Source of the DNA: a virus
Virus record (IMG/VR): IMGVR_UViG_3300047477_000098
Coordinates: 1 to 62,712 of that record
Reading direction: 5' to 3' (one strand)
DNA: 62,712 nt
Shown here: in pieces, positions 25,993-33,331 of the stretch
Layout: each line of letters starts with the position of its first letter
How positions within the stretch are numbered: the stretch's first letter is position 1
Notes under the pieces: generated by a model
What the model was told of the DNA's origin: nothing
The model's database searches: none
What the model saw: the letters and a program-made list of their open reading frames with translations, nothing else
Program-made: the position numbers and the translations under genes

Positions 25993-26805
25993 ATGGCTAC
26001 TTTTAAAGAATACTTGACGGACAATGTCCACTACGAATCCCTTATTGAAACTGTTGCAGTTGAGGACCTTGAAGTTCTTGCTGAGGGTCTTGCTGAAATT
26101 GAGACTGAACTTAATGAGTTCTTGGGTCTTGGTAAGGCTGCTAAGTTTCTAAAGGATCGCGCAGAAAAGAAAGCTGTCGACAATCAGGGTAAAGCTTACG
26201 ATAAGGAACGCTCCGCCAATGAGAAGGCTGCTAAACTGAAGAAAGAACAGGAAGAGAAGGCAGCTAAAGAGAAGGCTGATAGAGAAGCTAAGGCTGATAA
26301 GTCCAAGGCATCTAAGGATGCTAAGACTGAAGACAAGAAAGAAATGGCTGATCGCCTGAGCAAGATGTCCGCATCTGCTGATAAGAAAGTCACTGCTGCT
26401 AAGGACGCCGTCGTTTCTGCCGCAAAGGACAAGGTTGTTACTGCAGCCGTTGGTGCAAAAATGGCAGCTAAAGACATCAGCGATAAGAAGGATGCTATTA
26501 AGGATTCTTTCTTAAAGGTTTCTGATGAAGCAAAAACCATCTTTAAGAAGTTCTTCAAGGATACTAAGAATGTATCTGAAGATCAGAAGAAGACCCTTGG
26601 CGAAGTTGAAGTCATCTTCACAAAGCTAACTGAAGGAAAGACTGTCTCTGGTGTAGAAGCTATCAAGATTCTCGCAACCGTTCTTGCCGGATCTCCAGAA
26701 GCTAATACTGTCCCAGGATTCAAGGCTTACACAAAGCAGCTTGAAAGACTTCGCGCACTTCCAGGAATCTCTTCCTACAAGTTCAGCGTAAAAGTTAACG
26801 CCTAA
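25993..26805 (+). CDS. Candidate internal head protein (Lys/Ala-rich coiled coil)
   Basis: 270 residues, very rich in Ala, Lys, Asp and Glu, with long coiled-coil stretches (residues about 50-180). The leader MATFKEYL resembles the T4 capsid-targeting start MKTYQEFI, and (L/I)xE sites follow: LIE/T (17-20), LAE/G (29-32), LAE/I (33-36), LNE/F (40-43). The C-terminal 80 residues look folded. Codons are C/G-biased as in gp32, suggesting abundance. A late-type box precedes it and a strong terminator follows. Function is inferred; no family is recognised. Confidence 0.62.
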   Translation: MATFKEYLTDNVHYESLIETVAVEDLEVLAEGLAEIETELNEFLGLGKAAKFLKDRAEKKAVDNQGKAYDKERSANEKAAKLKKEQEEKAAKEKADREAKADKSKASKDAKTEDKKEMADRLSKMSASADKKVTAAKDAVVSAAKDKVVTAAVGAKMAAKDISDKKDAIKDSFLKVSDEAKTIFKKFFKDTKNVSEDQKKTLGEVEVIFTKLTEGKTVSGVEAIKILATVLAGSPEANTVPGFKAYTKQLERLRALPGISSYKFSVKVNA

Positions 26806-26828
26806 GAATTAGAAACAACTTTAAAAAA

Positions 26829-26855
26829 AAGGGAGATACGTCTCCCTTTTTTATT
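26829..26855 (+). terminator. Rho-independent terminator
   Basis: GGGAGA, TACG loop, TCTCCC, then TTTTTTATT (26831-26855), with an A-run upstream. It ends the 25993 unit. Confidence 0.85.
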
Positions 26856-26857
26856 GG

Positions 26858-26865
26858 AATAAATA
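26858..26865 (+). promoter_or_regulatory. Late-type box AATAAATA overlapping a start
   Basis: The box overlaps ATG 26865 by one base. If real, translation would have to begin at ATG 26871. The spacing is unlike most other boxes, so it is tentative. Confidence 0.3.
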
Positions 26866-28238
26866 TGTATATGAATGAAACCTTCCTTTTCGCCGAAGAA
26901 TTACTTAATGAGATGGCTATTTCCAATGATAGGTTTTCTAACAACGATCTAGCTTCAGCATACGCTAAAGCTTATCCTGATAGACTCCGAGGTGGAACTT
27001 CACAGAACTTATATGGTCTGTCAAGAGACGCCATCATAGATGCCATAAAAGATGCTGCAAAAGATTTTGAACCATACAAGATTGCATCTGCAAGACATGC
27101 TGATGAAGATGAGCTTTTGAGCTTGGCTATCAGAGCTATCAATGATCCTAAGTTTGTTCCTATTAAGGGTGAAGCTGATCCTGCAGATAGTCAACAAGAC
27201 CAAGGTGGAAAGGGTGAAGAGGAAGTCGCGAATGATATTCCTAAGAACAAATGGCCGTCGTATAAAGCATTTCGTATAAAATGGTATAGAGAAACTGTAC
27301 AACTTGGATGGCCGGCAGACATCCTTCCTCCAATAAAGAAGCCAGTGAAAATTGGCAATATTATAACTTTCTGGAAAGAGGACGATCATACTGCTTATGC
27401 GTTCAGCAGAAATGGAATTGGAAGAGCTTCACCATTCACAAACTATACAAAGAAAATAAAGGATGCCCTTTATGGTGAATTTGAACATGATGTTAGAGGA
27501 CTGAAGCTTCTTTATGAGCAGGTAAATAGTATTGTTGAATTAGAGAAGCAGTATTTCCATGGAAGGTTGCTTCCAAATATTGCTGGATTCTTAGTTAAAC
27601 AAGCATTCAAAGGTATGGGTGCATCTGAAGTTGCTGACAATGCTTTTGTAAACTTCCTACTTTCCAAGATTAAAGGAATGACTGTTTTTGAATATCAACA
27701 GATGATATTGCGAGAGATGGTTACTAAGATGGATCTTAATGATACAACACTTAGGGATCTTAAAGGCATATTGTCTCCTTTGAGAAATCTGTGCATTAGA
27801 AAACTTCCTCTTTATAACAGCACCAAGATATCTGCAGAGTTTAGACCTGGTAAACCAGGTGAAAGACCAGATGGTTATGTGTGTAGTTTTAGAGTTGTAC
27901 AGAGAAAGAAAGATACTCATGTATTCCCTGGTGATGCTATGTACGACACCCATAGAGAAATAATTGGACCTATGAGTGAAGGCAAACTATCGGATGAAGA
28001 TTTTGAGATTTTCCCACCAATCGAAGATGTTAAAAAGAATATGGCTAGGTTGGAAAAGCTCAAAGCTGATAAGAATCACACTGAGCGAGAGATTCTAAAT
28101 GCTCTCAAACCAATGAAGTTTGGAACTAAGAAAATAGTCGGCAATGATGAAAAAGGAATGTATTATATTACCTTCAATTTCATAACTCATTCCTGCAAGA
28201 TAGATGTTATATATGAACCAAAGGTGACACCAAGATGA
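26865..28238 (+). CDS. Hypothetical protein, candidate internal virion protein
   Basis: 457 residues, no recognised domain. Leader MYMNETFLFAEELLNEM has LNE/M at 14-17. An acidic low-complexity spacer (ADPADSQQDQGGKGEEEVAND, about residues 105-125) separates a short N-terminal part from a large C-terminal part that includes SAEFRPGKPGERPDGYVCSF. ATG 26865 has only GGA nearby; ATG 26871 is an alternative. It is followed by an ATGA-coupled small gene of the same class. Confidence 0.55.
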   Translation: MYMNETFLFAEELLNEMAISNDRFSNNDLASAYAKAYPDRLRGGTSQNLYGLSRDAIIDAIKDAAKDFEPYKIASARHADEDELLSLAIRAINDPKFVPIKGEADPADSQQDQGGKGEEEVANDIPKNKWPSYKAFRIKWYRETVQLGWPADILPPIKKPVKIGNIITFWKEDDHTAYAFSRNGIGRASPFTNYTKKIKDALYGEFEHDVRGLKLLYEQVNSIVELEKQYFHGRLLPNIAGFLVKQAFKGMGASEVADNAFVNFLLSKIKGMTVFEYQQMILREMVTKMDLNDTTLRDLKGILSPLRNLCIRKLPLYNSTKISAEFRPGKPGERPDGYVCSFRVVQRKKDTHVFPGDAMYDTHREIIGPMSEGKLSDEDFEIFPPIEDVKKNMARLEKLKADKNHTEREILNALKPMKFGTKKIVGNDEKGMYYITFNFITHSCKIDVIYEPKVTPR

Positions 28239-28459
28239 ACAAGTATGATCAGGCCTATAAATTATTGAGTGATTATTTGGAAGAAGCTACTGATAATTCT
28301 GGATTGATTAAATCTCTTCAGACTCAGAAGGACCAGCTAATATTACAGAGAAATCGACTATCTGAACAAGTTCAAAAATTAAATGATCAGATTGCGGATA
28401 TTTCTAAAAAGATATCTGCTGCTGGTGGTCCTCCAGATACCACAAATAATAAACCCTAA
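28235..28459 (+). CDS. Small coiled-coil protein, candidate internal virion protein
   Basis: 74 residues, ATGA-coupled to the gene before. The leader MNKYDQAYKLLSDYLEEA has LEE/A at 15-18. The rest is a coiled coil with leucine/isoleucine heptads (residues about 25-62) and a Gly-Pro tail. No family recognised. Confidence 0.6.
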   Translation: MNKYDQAYKLLSDYLEEATDNSGLIKSLQTQKDQLILQRNRLSEQVQKLNDQIADISKKISAAGGPPDTTNNKP

Positions 28460-28462
28460 AGA

Positions 28463-28490
28463 AAAGCAAGCTCAACAGCTTGCTTTTTCA
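28463..28490 (+). terminator. Rho-independent terminator
   Basis: AAAGCAAGCT, CAAC loop, AGCTTGCTTT, then TTC. It overlaps the -35 element of the following promoter. Confidence 0.85.
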
Positions 28491-28508
28491 TTTTAAATAT
28501 GATATAAT
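28480..28508 (+). promoter_or_regulatory. Sigma70-like promoter for thymidylate synthase
   Basis: TTGCTT (28480-28485), 17-bp spacer, TATAAT (28503-28508) with extended TGA. Confidence 0.75.
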
Positions 28509-28525
28509 GTTAGTTGAGGTAATTA

Positions 28526-29380
28526 ATGGAAAGCTATCTAAAATTGTTAAGAAAGATTCTCTCCGAAGGTGTAGAGAAAGATAATCGAACTGGGATAAAA
28601 ACAAAGTCTATATCTGGTCATATGTTTGAACATGATATGTCTACAGGATTCCCACTTCTAACCACAAAGTTTGTTTCGCTTAAAACTGTTGCAGTCGAAC
28701 TCGAAGGCTTCATCAAAGGCATCACTTCTAAGAAATGGTTCCAAGATAGAAAATGTCGCATCTGGGATGACTGGTGTAACCCCCAAGTAGTTCCTTACGG
28801 AAATGATGAAGAAACTAAATCCAAGATGAAAGCCGAAGATGACCTAGGTTTAATTTATGGTAATCAATGGAGAGACTTTAGAGATCCTGATAACTCAGAG
28901 CCCGGTGATGGTCTTGACCAATTGAAAATTATAGTGAACCGATTAAAGACTAACCCTACAGATAGAAGAATGATCTGTATGGCTTGGAATCCTTTAGCAC
29001 TAGACTACCAAGCATTACCTCCGTGCCATTATAGCTGGCAAGTCTTATCAGATGGTAACACGCTAGACCTTCTATGGAGCCAGCGCAGTTGTGACGTCCC
29101 ACTCGGAATTCCGTACAACATAGCCTCTTATGCTCTCCTATTAAAGCTTCTGGCTAAAGAAGTCAATATGAAAGAAGGTAAGTTGGTAGGTTTTCTAGCT
29201 GACTGTCAGATCTACCAGAACCAAAATGATGGAGTTACTGAACAGCTCACAAGAACTCCATTAGAACTGTGTCAGGTTGATATTCCCAATTTCAAATCTA
29301 TATATGATTGGGAATCTACTGATCTTGAGACAAAGGATTATAAACATCACGGTAAGATTAGTATGCCAATAGCTGTATGA
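28526..29380 (+). CDS. thyA: Thymidylate synthase
   Basis: 284 residues. Makes dTMP from dUMP using methylene-tetrahydrofolate. The catalytic cysteine C167 is in QALPPCHYSWQ; other landmarks are EKDNRTGIKTKSISG, FPLLTTKFVSLK, LIYGNQWRDF, WSQRSCDVPLGIPYNIASYA and the DCQIYQNQ segment. Works with the DHFR gene 1.5 kb downstream, as in T4 td-frd. No intron is seen, unlike T4 td. A sigma70-like promoter lies just upstream. Confidence 0.96.
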   Translation: MESYLKLLRKILSEGVEKDNRTGIKTKSISGHMFEHDMSTGFPLLTTKFVSLKTVAVELEGFIKGITSKKWFQDRKCRIWDDWCNPQVVPYGNDEETKSKMKAEDDLGLIYGNQWRDFRDPDNSEPGDGLDQLKIIVNRLKTNPTDRRMICMAWNPLALDYQALPPCHYSWQVLSDGNTLDLLWSQRSCDVPLGIPYNIASYALLLKLLAKEVNMKEGKLVGFLADCQIYQNQNDGVTEQLTRTPLELCQVDIPNFKSIYDWESTDLETKDYKHHGKISMPIAV

Positions 29381-29664
29381 ATGATAGACAAATTATAAAT
29401 GTCAAGTTTGGTTATTATACTTACTTGAAACTTGTTTGTGAAGATGCTGGATATGTTGCAGCATCTTCACAGATTCAAAAAGAATTGGATGATGAGCTAA
29501 TACAAAGGATGTGCGATGCTGCCAAAGTTTACGATAAGTGTGACACCAATAACAACAAAGACCAGAAAACTGACTTCTGTGGACGACCGATCAACGATAT
29601 ATGTTCGGCTCTTATCAAACACGCAGGGAAGTATTCTCCGCTGCCGCCGTCCATTCACCTTTGA
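29377..29664 (+). CDS. Hypothetical protein, possibly frameshifted
   Basis: 95 residues, ATGA-coupled to thyA. No family recognised. The frame ends in PSIHL, but an overlapping +1 frame continues with natural-looking codons (PFTFESRPPLVAAMGTDVQQ, then MMEALMEELKV) to 29749, so the true product may be longer. Confidence 0.5.
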   Translation: MNDRQIINVKFGYYTYLKLVCEDAGYVAASSQIQKELDDELIQRMCDAAKVYDKCDTNNNKDQKTDFCGRPINDICSALIKHAGKYSPLPPSIHL

Positions 29665-29765
29665 AAGTAGACCACCTTTGGTAGCTGCAATGGGAACTGA
29701 TGTACAGCAATTGATGATGGAAGCTCTTATGGAAGAATTAAAAGTTTGAAAGTTACAGATAGAAC

Positions 29766-30110
29766 TTGAGAACAATAATAGCCGGCAGTAGAGTAATAAC
29801 AGAAATTGGTGTAGTCTCTGCAGCAATACAGATGTCCAAAATAGAAATAACAACTGTCATATGTGGATGTGCACCAGGTGTAGATACTCTTGGTGCCGAA
29901 TACGCAAACCTAAATAGTATTGCAGTTGAATATTATCCAGCAGATTGGGACACATTTGGTAAATCTGCTGGATATAAACGCAATGAACAAATGGCAGAAA
30001 ATGCAGAAGCACTTATTGCCATTTGGGATGGAACGAGTAAAGGAACAAAACATATGATAAACATAGCCAAGAGAAAGGGTCTGCAGGTTAAAGTGTGGAT
30101 ATATGAGTGA
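29766..30110 (+). CDS. YspA-like SLOG-family protein (cpYpsA-related, DUF2493)
   Basis: 114 residues starting at TTG 29766. The pattern MRTIIAGSR, then VICGCAPGVDTLGAEYA, YPADWDTFGKSAGYKRNEQM and EALIAIWDGTSKGTKHMI is that of the YspA/DUF2493 members of the SLOG superfamily, Rossmann-like proteins that bind nucleotide-type ligands. Possible roles include sensing or processing a nucleotide messenger; the exact ligand is unknown. No strong ribosome-binding site is visible. Confidence 0.8.
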   Translation: MRTIIAGSRVITEIGVVSAAIQMSKIEITTVICGCAPGVDTLGAEYANLNSIAVEYYPADWDTFGKSAGYKRNEQMAENAEALIAIWDGTSKGTKHMINIAKRKGLQVKVWIYE

Positions 30111-30351
30111 TAGGAAAGCGGTAGTTGTATCTTTAGTCTGGGGTAAGAAACGTAGTTATCTGAAACGATCTGATAACTACAGTGCCTTTGGAAATTATGC
30201 AATGCCTCTGGTCAGAAGAATGTTTCCGGAGTTACTTGCAACTAAAGTTGTAGGAGTTCAGCCTATGACAGCACCTATGGGATTAGCTTACAATGAACCG
30301 GATAGAAGGAAAAAAGGATTCGAGGTTAGATGTGTTTCTGAATTTGAATAA
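30103..30351 (+). CDS. Small protein carrying a gp23 major-capsid segment (Gol-like)
   Basis: 82 residues, overlapping the upstream gene by 8 nt. Residues about 35-63, PLVRRMFPELLATKVVGVQP then MTAPMGLAY, closely match the conserved N-terminal region of T4-type major capsid protein gp23 (T4: MVRRAIPNLIAFDICGVQPM). In T4 this segment contains the Gol peptide that triggers the host Lit protease. The rest (basic N-terminus, DRRKKGFEVRC C-terminus) is unrelated. No capsid gene lies nearby, so this is a captured capsid fragment in a small separate gene. Function unknown; a decoy or assembly modulator is speculation. Confidence 0.7.
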   Translation: MSDRKAVVVSLVWGKKRSYLKRSDNYSAFGNYAMPLVRRMFPELLATKVVGVQPMTAPMGLAYNEPDRRKKGFEVRCVSEFE

Positions 30352-30547
30352 CGGACAGGTCAATTGGTCTCAAGGATATTATAAATGGCAGTCATCTGCT
30401 TGTTCAAACTTACAGAAGTTTCACAATCCTCTGAATGGACTTAATAAGATACCAGATAGATTGGTGATTGAGTTTGATTTGATTACCATTCCAAAGAAGC
30501 GTAAACCTATGAGAATAATGAAAGGTAGAAGATGGGCCCAGCGATAA
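30293..30547 (+). CDS. Small hypothetical protein
   Basis: 84 residues from ATG 30293, overlapping the gp23-like gene by 59 nt; later in-frame GTG or TTG codons could be the real start. Aromatic-rich centre (VNWSQGYYKWQSSAC) and basic tail (IPKKRKPMRIMKGRRW). No family recognised. Confidence 0.5.
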   Translation: MNRIEGKKDSRLDVFLNLNNGQVNWSQGYYKWQSSACSNLQKFHNPLNGLNKIPDRLVIEFDLITIPKKRKPMRIMKGRRWAQR

Positions 30548-30717
30548 TATACATGCCGTATCTGCCTCTATTTGTTCAAAAAACACTTGGTTCAGGTTCC
30601 GATAGAACTATGGTATGTGTTAAGTTTGGATCAGAAATATTGCACATTGATCTTGACTCACAGATTATAAAATTCAAATCGAATAGGACATACGGGAATC
30701 CATGGAAGAGAAAATGA
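30532..30717 (+). CDS. Small hypothetical protein
   Basis: 61 residues, overlapping its neighbour by 16 nt. It may form a small beta-sheet (MVCVKFGSEILHIDLDSQII). No family recognised; kept because it fits an unbroken chain of overlapping starts and stops. Confidence 0.5.
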   Translation: MGPAIIYMPYLPLFVQKTLGSGSDRTMVCVKFGSEILHIDLDSQIIKFKSNRTYGNPWKRK

Positions 30718-30872
30718 GAGAATATGTTAAGAAGTATCAGATCAAGAATCTGAGATATTCTACGGACAGAACTAATATAAGAATATTGCTAGGTGATGAT
30801 GTGTTGGAATGTACAGAATCTAAACACCTATTCTTAAACCTAAGTTTTGATTTCACTGGGAGATGGAAATGA
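30714..30872 (+). CDS. Very small hypothetical protein
   Basis: 52 residues (MREYVKKYQIKNLRYSTD ... FTGRWK), ATGA-coupled on both sides: its ATG overlaps the upstream stop and its stop overlaps the DHFR ATG. The perfect coupling argues that it is real. No family recognised. Confidence 0.55.
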   Translation: MREYVKKYQIKNLRYSTDRTNIRILLGDDVLECTESKHLFLNLSFDFTGRWK

Positions 30873-31360
30873 TAGGATTGATTGCTGCTGTTGCCAAGAA
30901 TAATGTTATCGGTGGAAACAATAACATACCGTGGAGTTGTCCAAATGATTTGCAATTCTTCAAAAGGATAACAACTGGTTCGAATGTGATCATGGGTAGA
31001 AAGACTTTCGATTCTTTAGGAAGACCTCTACCAAATAGAACTAACATAGTGATCTCCAGAAGTGAACCTGACGAATGTCCAGCAAATGTTTTGTACGCCT
31101 ATTCGTTAGAAAATGCTCTTGAGATTATTAGTTTACTTTCTAACTATAGGGATGCATGGATAATTGGAGGCTCTCAGATTTACAAGGAAGCTTTGACACA
31201 AGAACTCCCAGACAAAATATTAATATCCAGAATGAATTTTGAAGCTGATGGTGATGTTCTCTTTCCTGAGATACCATCAAGTTATCATGTAACTGACATT
31301 ATGAACATTGATCCAGAGTTCTCTGTTTATAGATATGATCGGTTGCACACGCAAAAGTAA
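30869..31360 (+). CDS. frd: Dihydrofolate reductase
   Basis: 163 residues from ATG 30869, coupled to the previous stop by ATGA and preceded by GGGAGATGG. Restores tetrahydrofolate for thymidylate synthase. Landmarks: IGLIAAVAKNNVIGGNNNIP, WSCPNDLQFFKRITTG (the acidic substrate residue D), VIMGRKTFDSLGRPLPNR and WIIGGSQIYKEAL (NADPH site). Confidence 0.94.
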   Translation: MIGLIAAVAKNNVIGGNNNIPWSCPNDLQFFKRITTGSNVIMGRKTFDSLGRPLPNRTNIVISRSEPDECPANVLYAYSLENALEIISLLSNYRDAWIIGGSQIYKEALTQELPDKILISRMNFEADGDVLFPEIPSSYHVTDIMNIDPEFSVYRYDRLHTQK

Positions 31361-31371
31361 AATGCTATAAT
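31343..31371 (+). promoter_or_regulatory. Sigma70-like promoter for Hint/methyltransferase unit
   Basis: TTGCAC (31343-31348), 17-bp spacer ACGCAAAAGTAAAATGC, TATAAT (31366-31371) with extended TGC. It starts inside the DHFR 3' end. The distance to ATG 31379 is only 7 nt, so the mRNA leader is very short, or the ATG at 31391 is used. Confidence 0.75.
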
Positions 31372-31378
31372 TATAAAA

Positions 31379-31897
31379 ATGAGAACACTAATGGATAATA
31401 ACACTCTGGTCATCGAACCAGAAAAACACGGCTTCACAAAAGAAGCTGTAGTAATTACAGCTAAGGGTAAACGATCAATTCAAGATGTCCAAAGAGGTGA
31501 CTTTGTGTTGACTCACAAAAACCGCTTTAAGAAGGTCTACAAGACTTCTAAGGACATCAACACGACTACAGTTCATACCATTCGCGCAGTCGGCTTAGAA
31601 CCCCTCCAAACGACAGCTGGACAGATGTTCTTGACCAAGAAGTCTATTGTGGATTCTCCAGCTTGGGTTGAAGCTAGAAATATTGAAACTGATTGGTATA
31701 TCGGTGTGCCTGATAAGGTTGACTTTGAATTAGTTGATCCGAAAGCTTACATCGACCAAATGATTTGGATTAAAGTTAAGTATAGTAAAGGATCTGATAA
31801 GAATCATTCTACAACTTATACTTTATCTGTTGAAGATGATGAATCCTTTATAGTCAATTGCTATCCAGCATTTACGGAGGACACATGGAAGAAATAA
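31379..31897 (+). CDS. Free-standing Hint (intein-like) domain without catalytic residues
   Basis: 172 residues that follow intein block order. Block A-like: GFTKEAVVITAKGKRSIQDV then QRGDFVLT; expected Cys1 is Gly. Block B-like: LQTTAGQMFLTKK; the usual TxxH His is Gly. Block F-like: YTLSVEDDESFIVN; block G-like CYPAFTED lacks the terminal His-Asn and +1 nucleophile. So the fold seems kept while splicing and cleavage residues are gone. It overlaps the methyltransferase start by 13 nt, implying a joint role or an intein remnant. ATG 31391 is an alternative start. Confidence 0.65.
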   Translation: MRTLMDNNTLVIEPEKHGFTKEAVVITAKGKRSIQDVQRGDFVLTHKNRFKKVYKTSKDINTTTVHTIRAVGLEPLQTTAGQMFLTKKSIVDSPAWVEARNIETDWYIGVPDKVDFELVDPKAYIDQMIWIKVKYSKGSDKNHSTTYTLSVEDDESFIVNCYPAFTEDTWKK

Positions 31898-33279
31898 AGT
31901 TTTGGCAAGCACCTACTATGGCAGATGTTCATGAGGGTGAAGAAAAGAATCTATTTACCCATGTGTCATTATTCGCTGGTCTTGGTGGTTCATCGACAGG
32001 CATGAGACTTGCTGGTGCACACACTCTTGGGATTTCAGAATTTATTGATTATAGAAATGACATCTATGGTAGAAATTATCCTAAGTGTCAAATCTGGAAT
32101 GAAGATATTCGTGAACTCTCTGGTGATGAGATTCTCCGACGCATTGGATTGAAGAAAGGCGAACTTGACCTTTTAGATGGATCTCCTCCTTGTTCTGATT
32201 TCTCTACCAATAATATGGGCAAGAGAGAGAAGCAATGGGGTAATGAGAAGAAGTATTCCAATAAGCGCCAAAGAGTTGATGACCTGTTTTATGAGTTCGC
32301 AAGAGTTCTAAAGGAAGTCCAACCAAAAGTCTTTGTTGCTGAGAATGTGAAAGGATTAACGGTAGGTAATGCTAAAACTATTTTGGGAGATCGAAGCAAA
32401 AGTCTTTCATCACTCATGGATATTGAGGAAGAAGATGAAGTATCAGATCTTACCAAGTTTAATGGAAAAGATGAAACGATTGTTGAAACCCTAAGAGCGT
32501 GTGGTTATAAGGTATCTTACCAAGTAATGAACTGTGCTCATTATGGTATACCTCAAATCAGAGAGCGTCTCATTTTCATCGGCATTCGTAATGATCTTCC
32601 TTACTCTCCAAGTTTTCCAAAACCATTTACAAAGACCAAGCAGATAATTGGAAAAGATGCTATTGGAAACTTCTTGTTTAACGGTGGTAATGTTGTTCTA
32701 AATCCTGAGACGATGACCTATAGGTATGTTAAGGAATACTTCCCTCCACATACAACTAAACTACAAGTCCTAAACAAAATGAAGGATGAGAAGTTTGGAA
32801 CTTATGCTCATCGCTACCACAGAGATAATTGGGATAAAGTCTTTTACACCATAGTTGCACAAGACGGAAACAATGTCATCCACTCTTTGGTTGATAGATA
32901 TTTCTCAGTCTGTGAGGCTAAGAAGATTCAAGGCTTTCCAGATGATTTCAATGATGGTCTCCCTCCTTTCAAGAGAATAAAGGTATCTGCAAGTGATTTA
33001 ATCAATCCAGATTTTTATTCAAAACTTAACTACAAATGGAAAGACCAAGGTCATGCTTGTGGTGATGTTAAGAATCTCATTGAACTCGGAAGATGGAAAT
33101 GGGATGATATGAAAGATCAGAAGATATTCGACTTAGATTTGGAAACTGAATATGATAAGACTCAAAAATATCTACACAGTTCTAAGTCGTGGGAGAATCT
33201 TGGAAGAGCTGTCCCGCCACTGCTTTATAAAGCAGTTGGGGAACACATCTATGAGAATGTCCTTAAACATCTGAAGTAA
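31885..33279 (+). CDS. DNA (cytosine-5) methyltransferase
   Basis: 464 residues from ATG 31885, with GGAGG at 31876-31880. Motif I is SLFAGLGGSSTGM, motif IV is DGSPPCSDFS with the catalytic Cys, motif VI is VFVAENVKGL, motif VIII is QIRERLIFIGIR, and later IQGFPDDF and GRAVPPLLYKAVGEHI match motifs IX-X. An insert between motifs VI and VIII (LGDRSKSLSSLMDIEEEDE) is longer than usual. Likely protects phage DNA from restriction; the target sequence is unknown. A Hint-like gene is coupled directly upstream. Confidence 0.93.
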   Translation: MEEIKFWQAPTMADVHEGEEKNLFTHVSLFAGLGGSSTGMRLAGAHTLGISEFIDYRNDIYGRNYPKCQIWNEDIRELSGDEILRRIGLKKGELDLLDGSPPCSDFSTNNMGKREKQWGNEKKYSNKRQRVDDLFYEFARVLKEVQPKVFVAENVKGLTVGNAKTILGDRSKSLSSLMDIEEEDEVSDLTKFNGKDETIVETLRACGYKVSYQVMNCAHYGIPQIRERLIFIGIRNDLPYSPSFPKPFTKTKQIIGKDAIGNFLFNGGNVVLNPETMTYRYVKEYFPPHTTKLQVLNKMKDEKFGTYAHRYHRDNWDKVFYTIVAQDGNNVIHSLVDRYFSVCEAKKIQGFPDDFNDGLPPFKRIKVSASDLINPDFYSKLNYKWKDQGHACGDVKNLIELGRWKWDDMKDQKIFDLDLETEYDKTQKYLHSSKSWENLGRAVPPLLYKAVGEHIYENVLKHLK

Positions 33280-33298
33280 ATCCGTCATTTCCTGGACC

Positions 33299-33306
33299 TC
33301 TAAATA
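33299..33306 (+). promoter_or_regulatory. Late-type promoter box TCTAAATA
   Basis: 26 nt before ATG 33332. The box is flanked by an imperfect inverted repeat, GACCTC (33295-33300) and GAGGTC (33320-33325), which would form a hairpin near the ribosome-binding site. Confidence 0.6.
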
Positions 33307-33331
33307 TTAGAAATAATATGAGGTCAGGATT

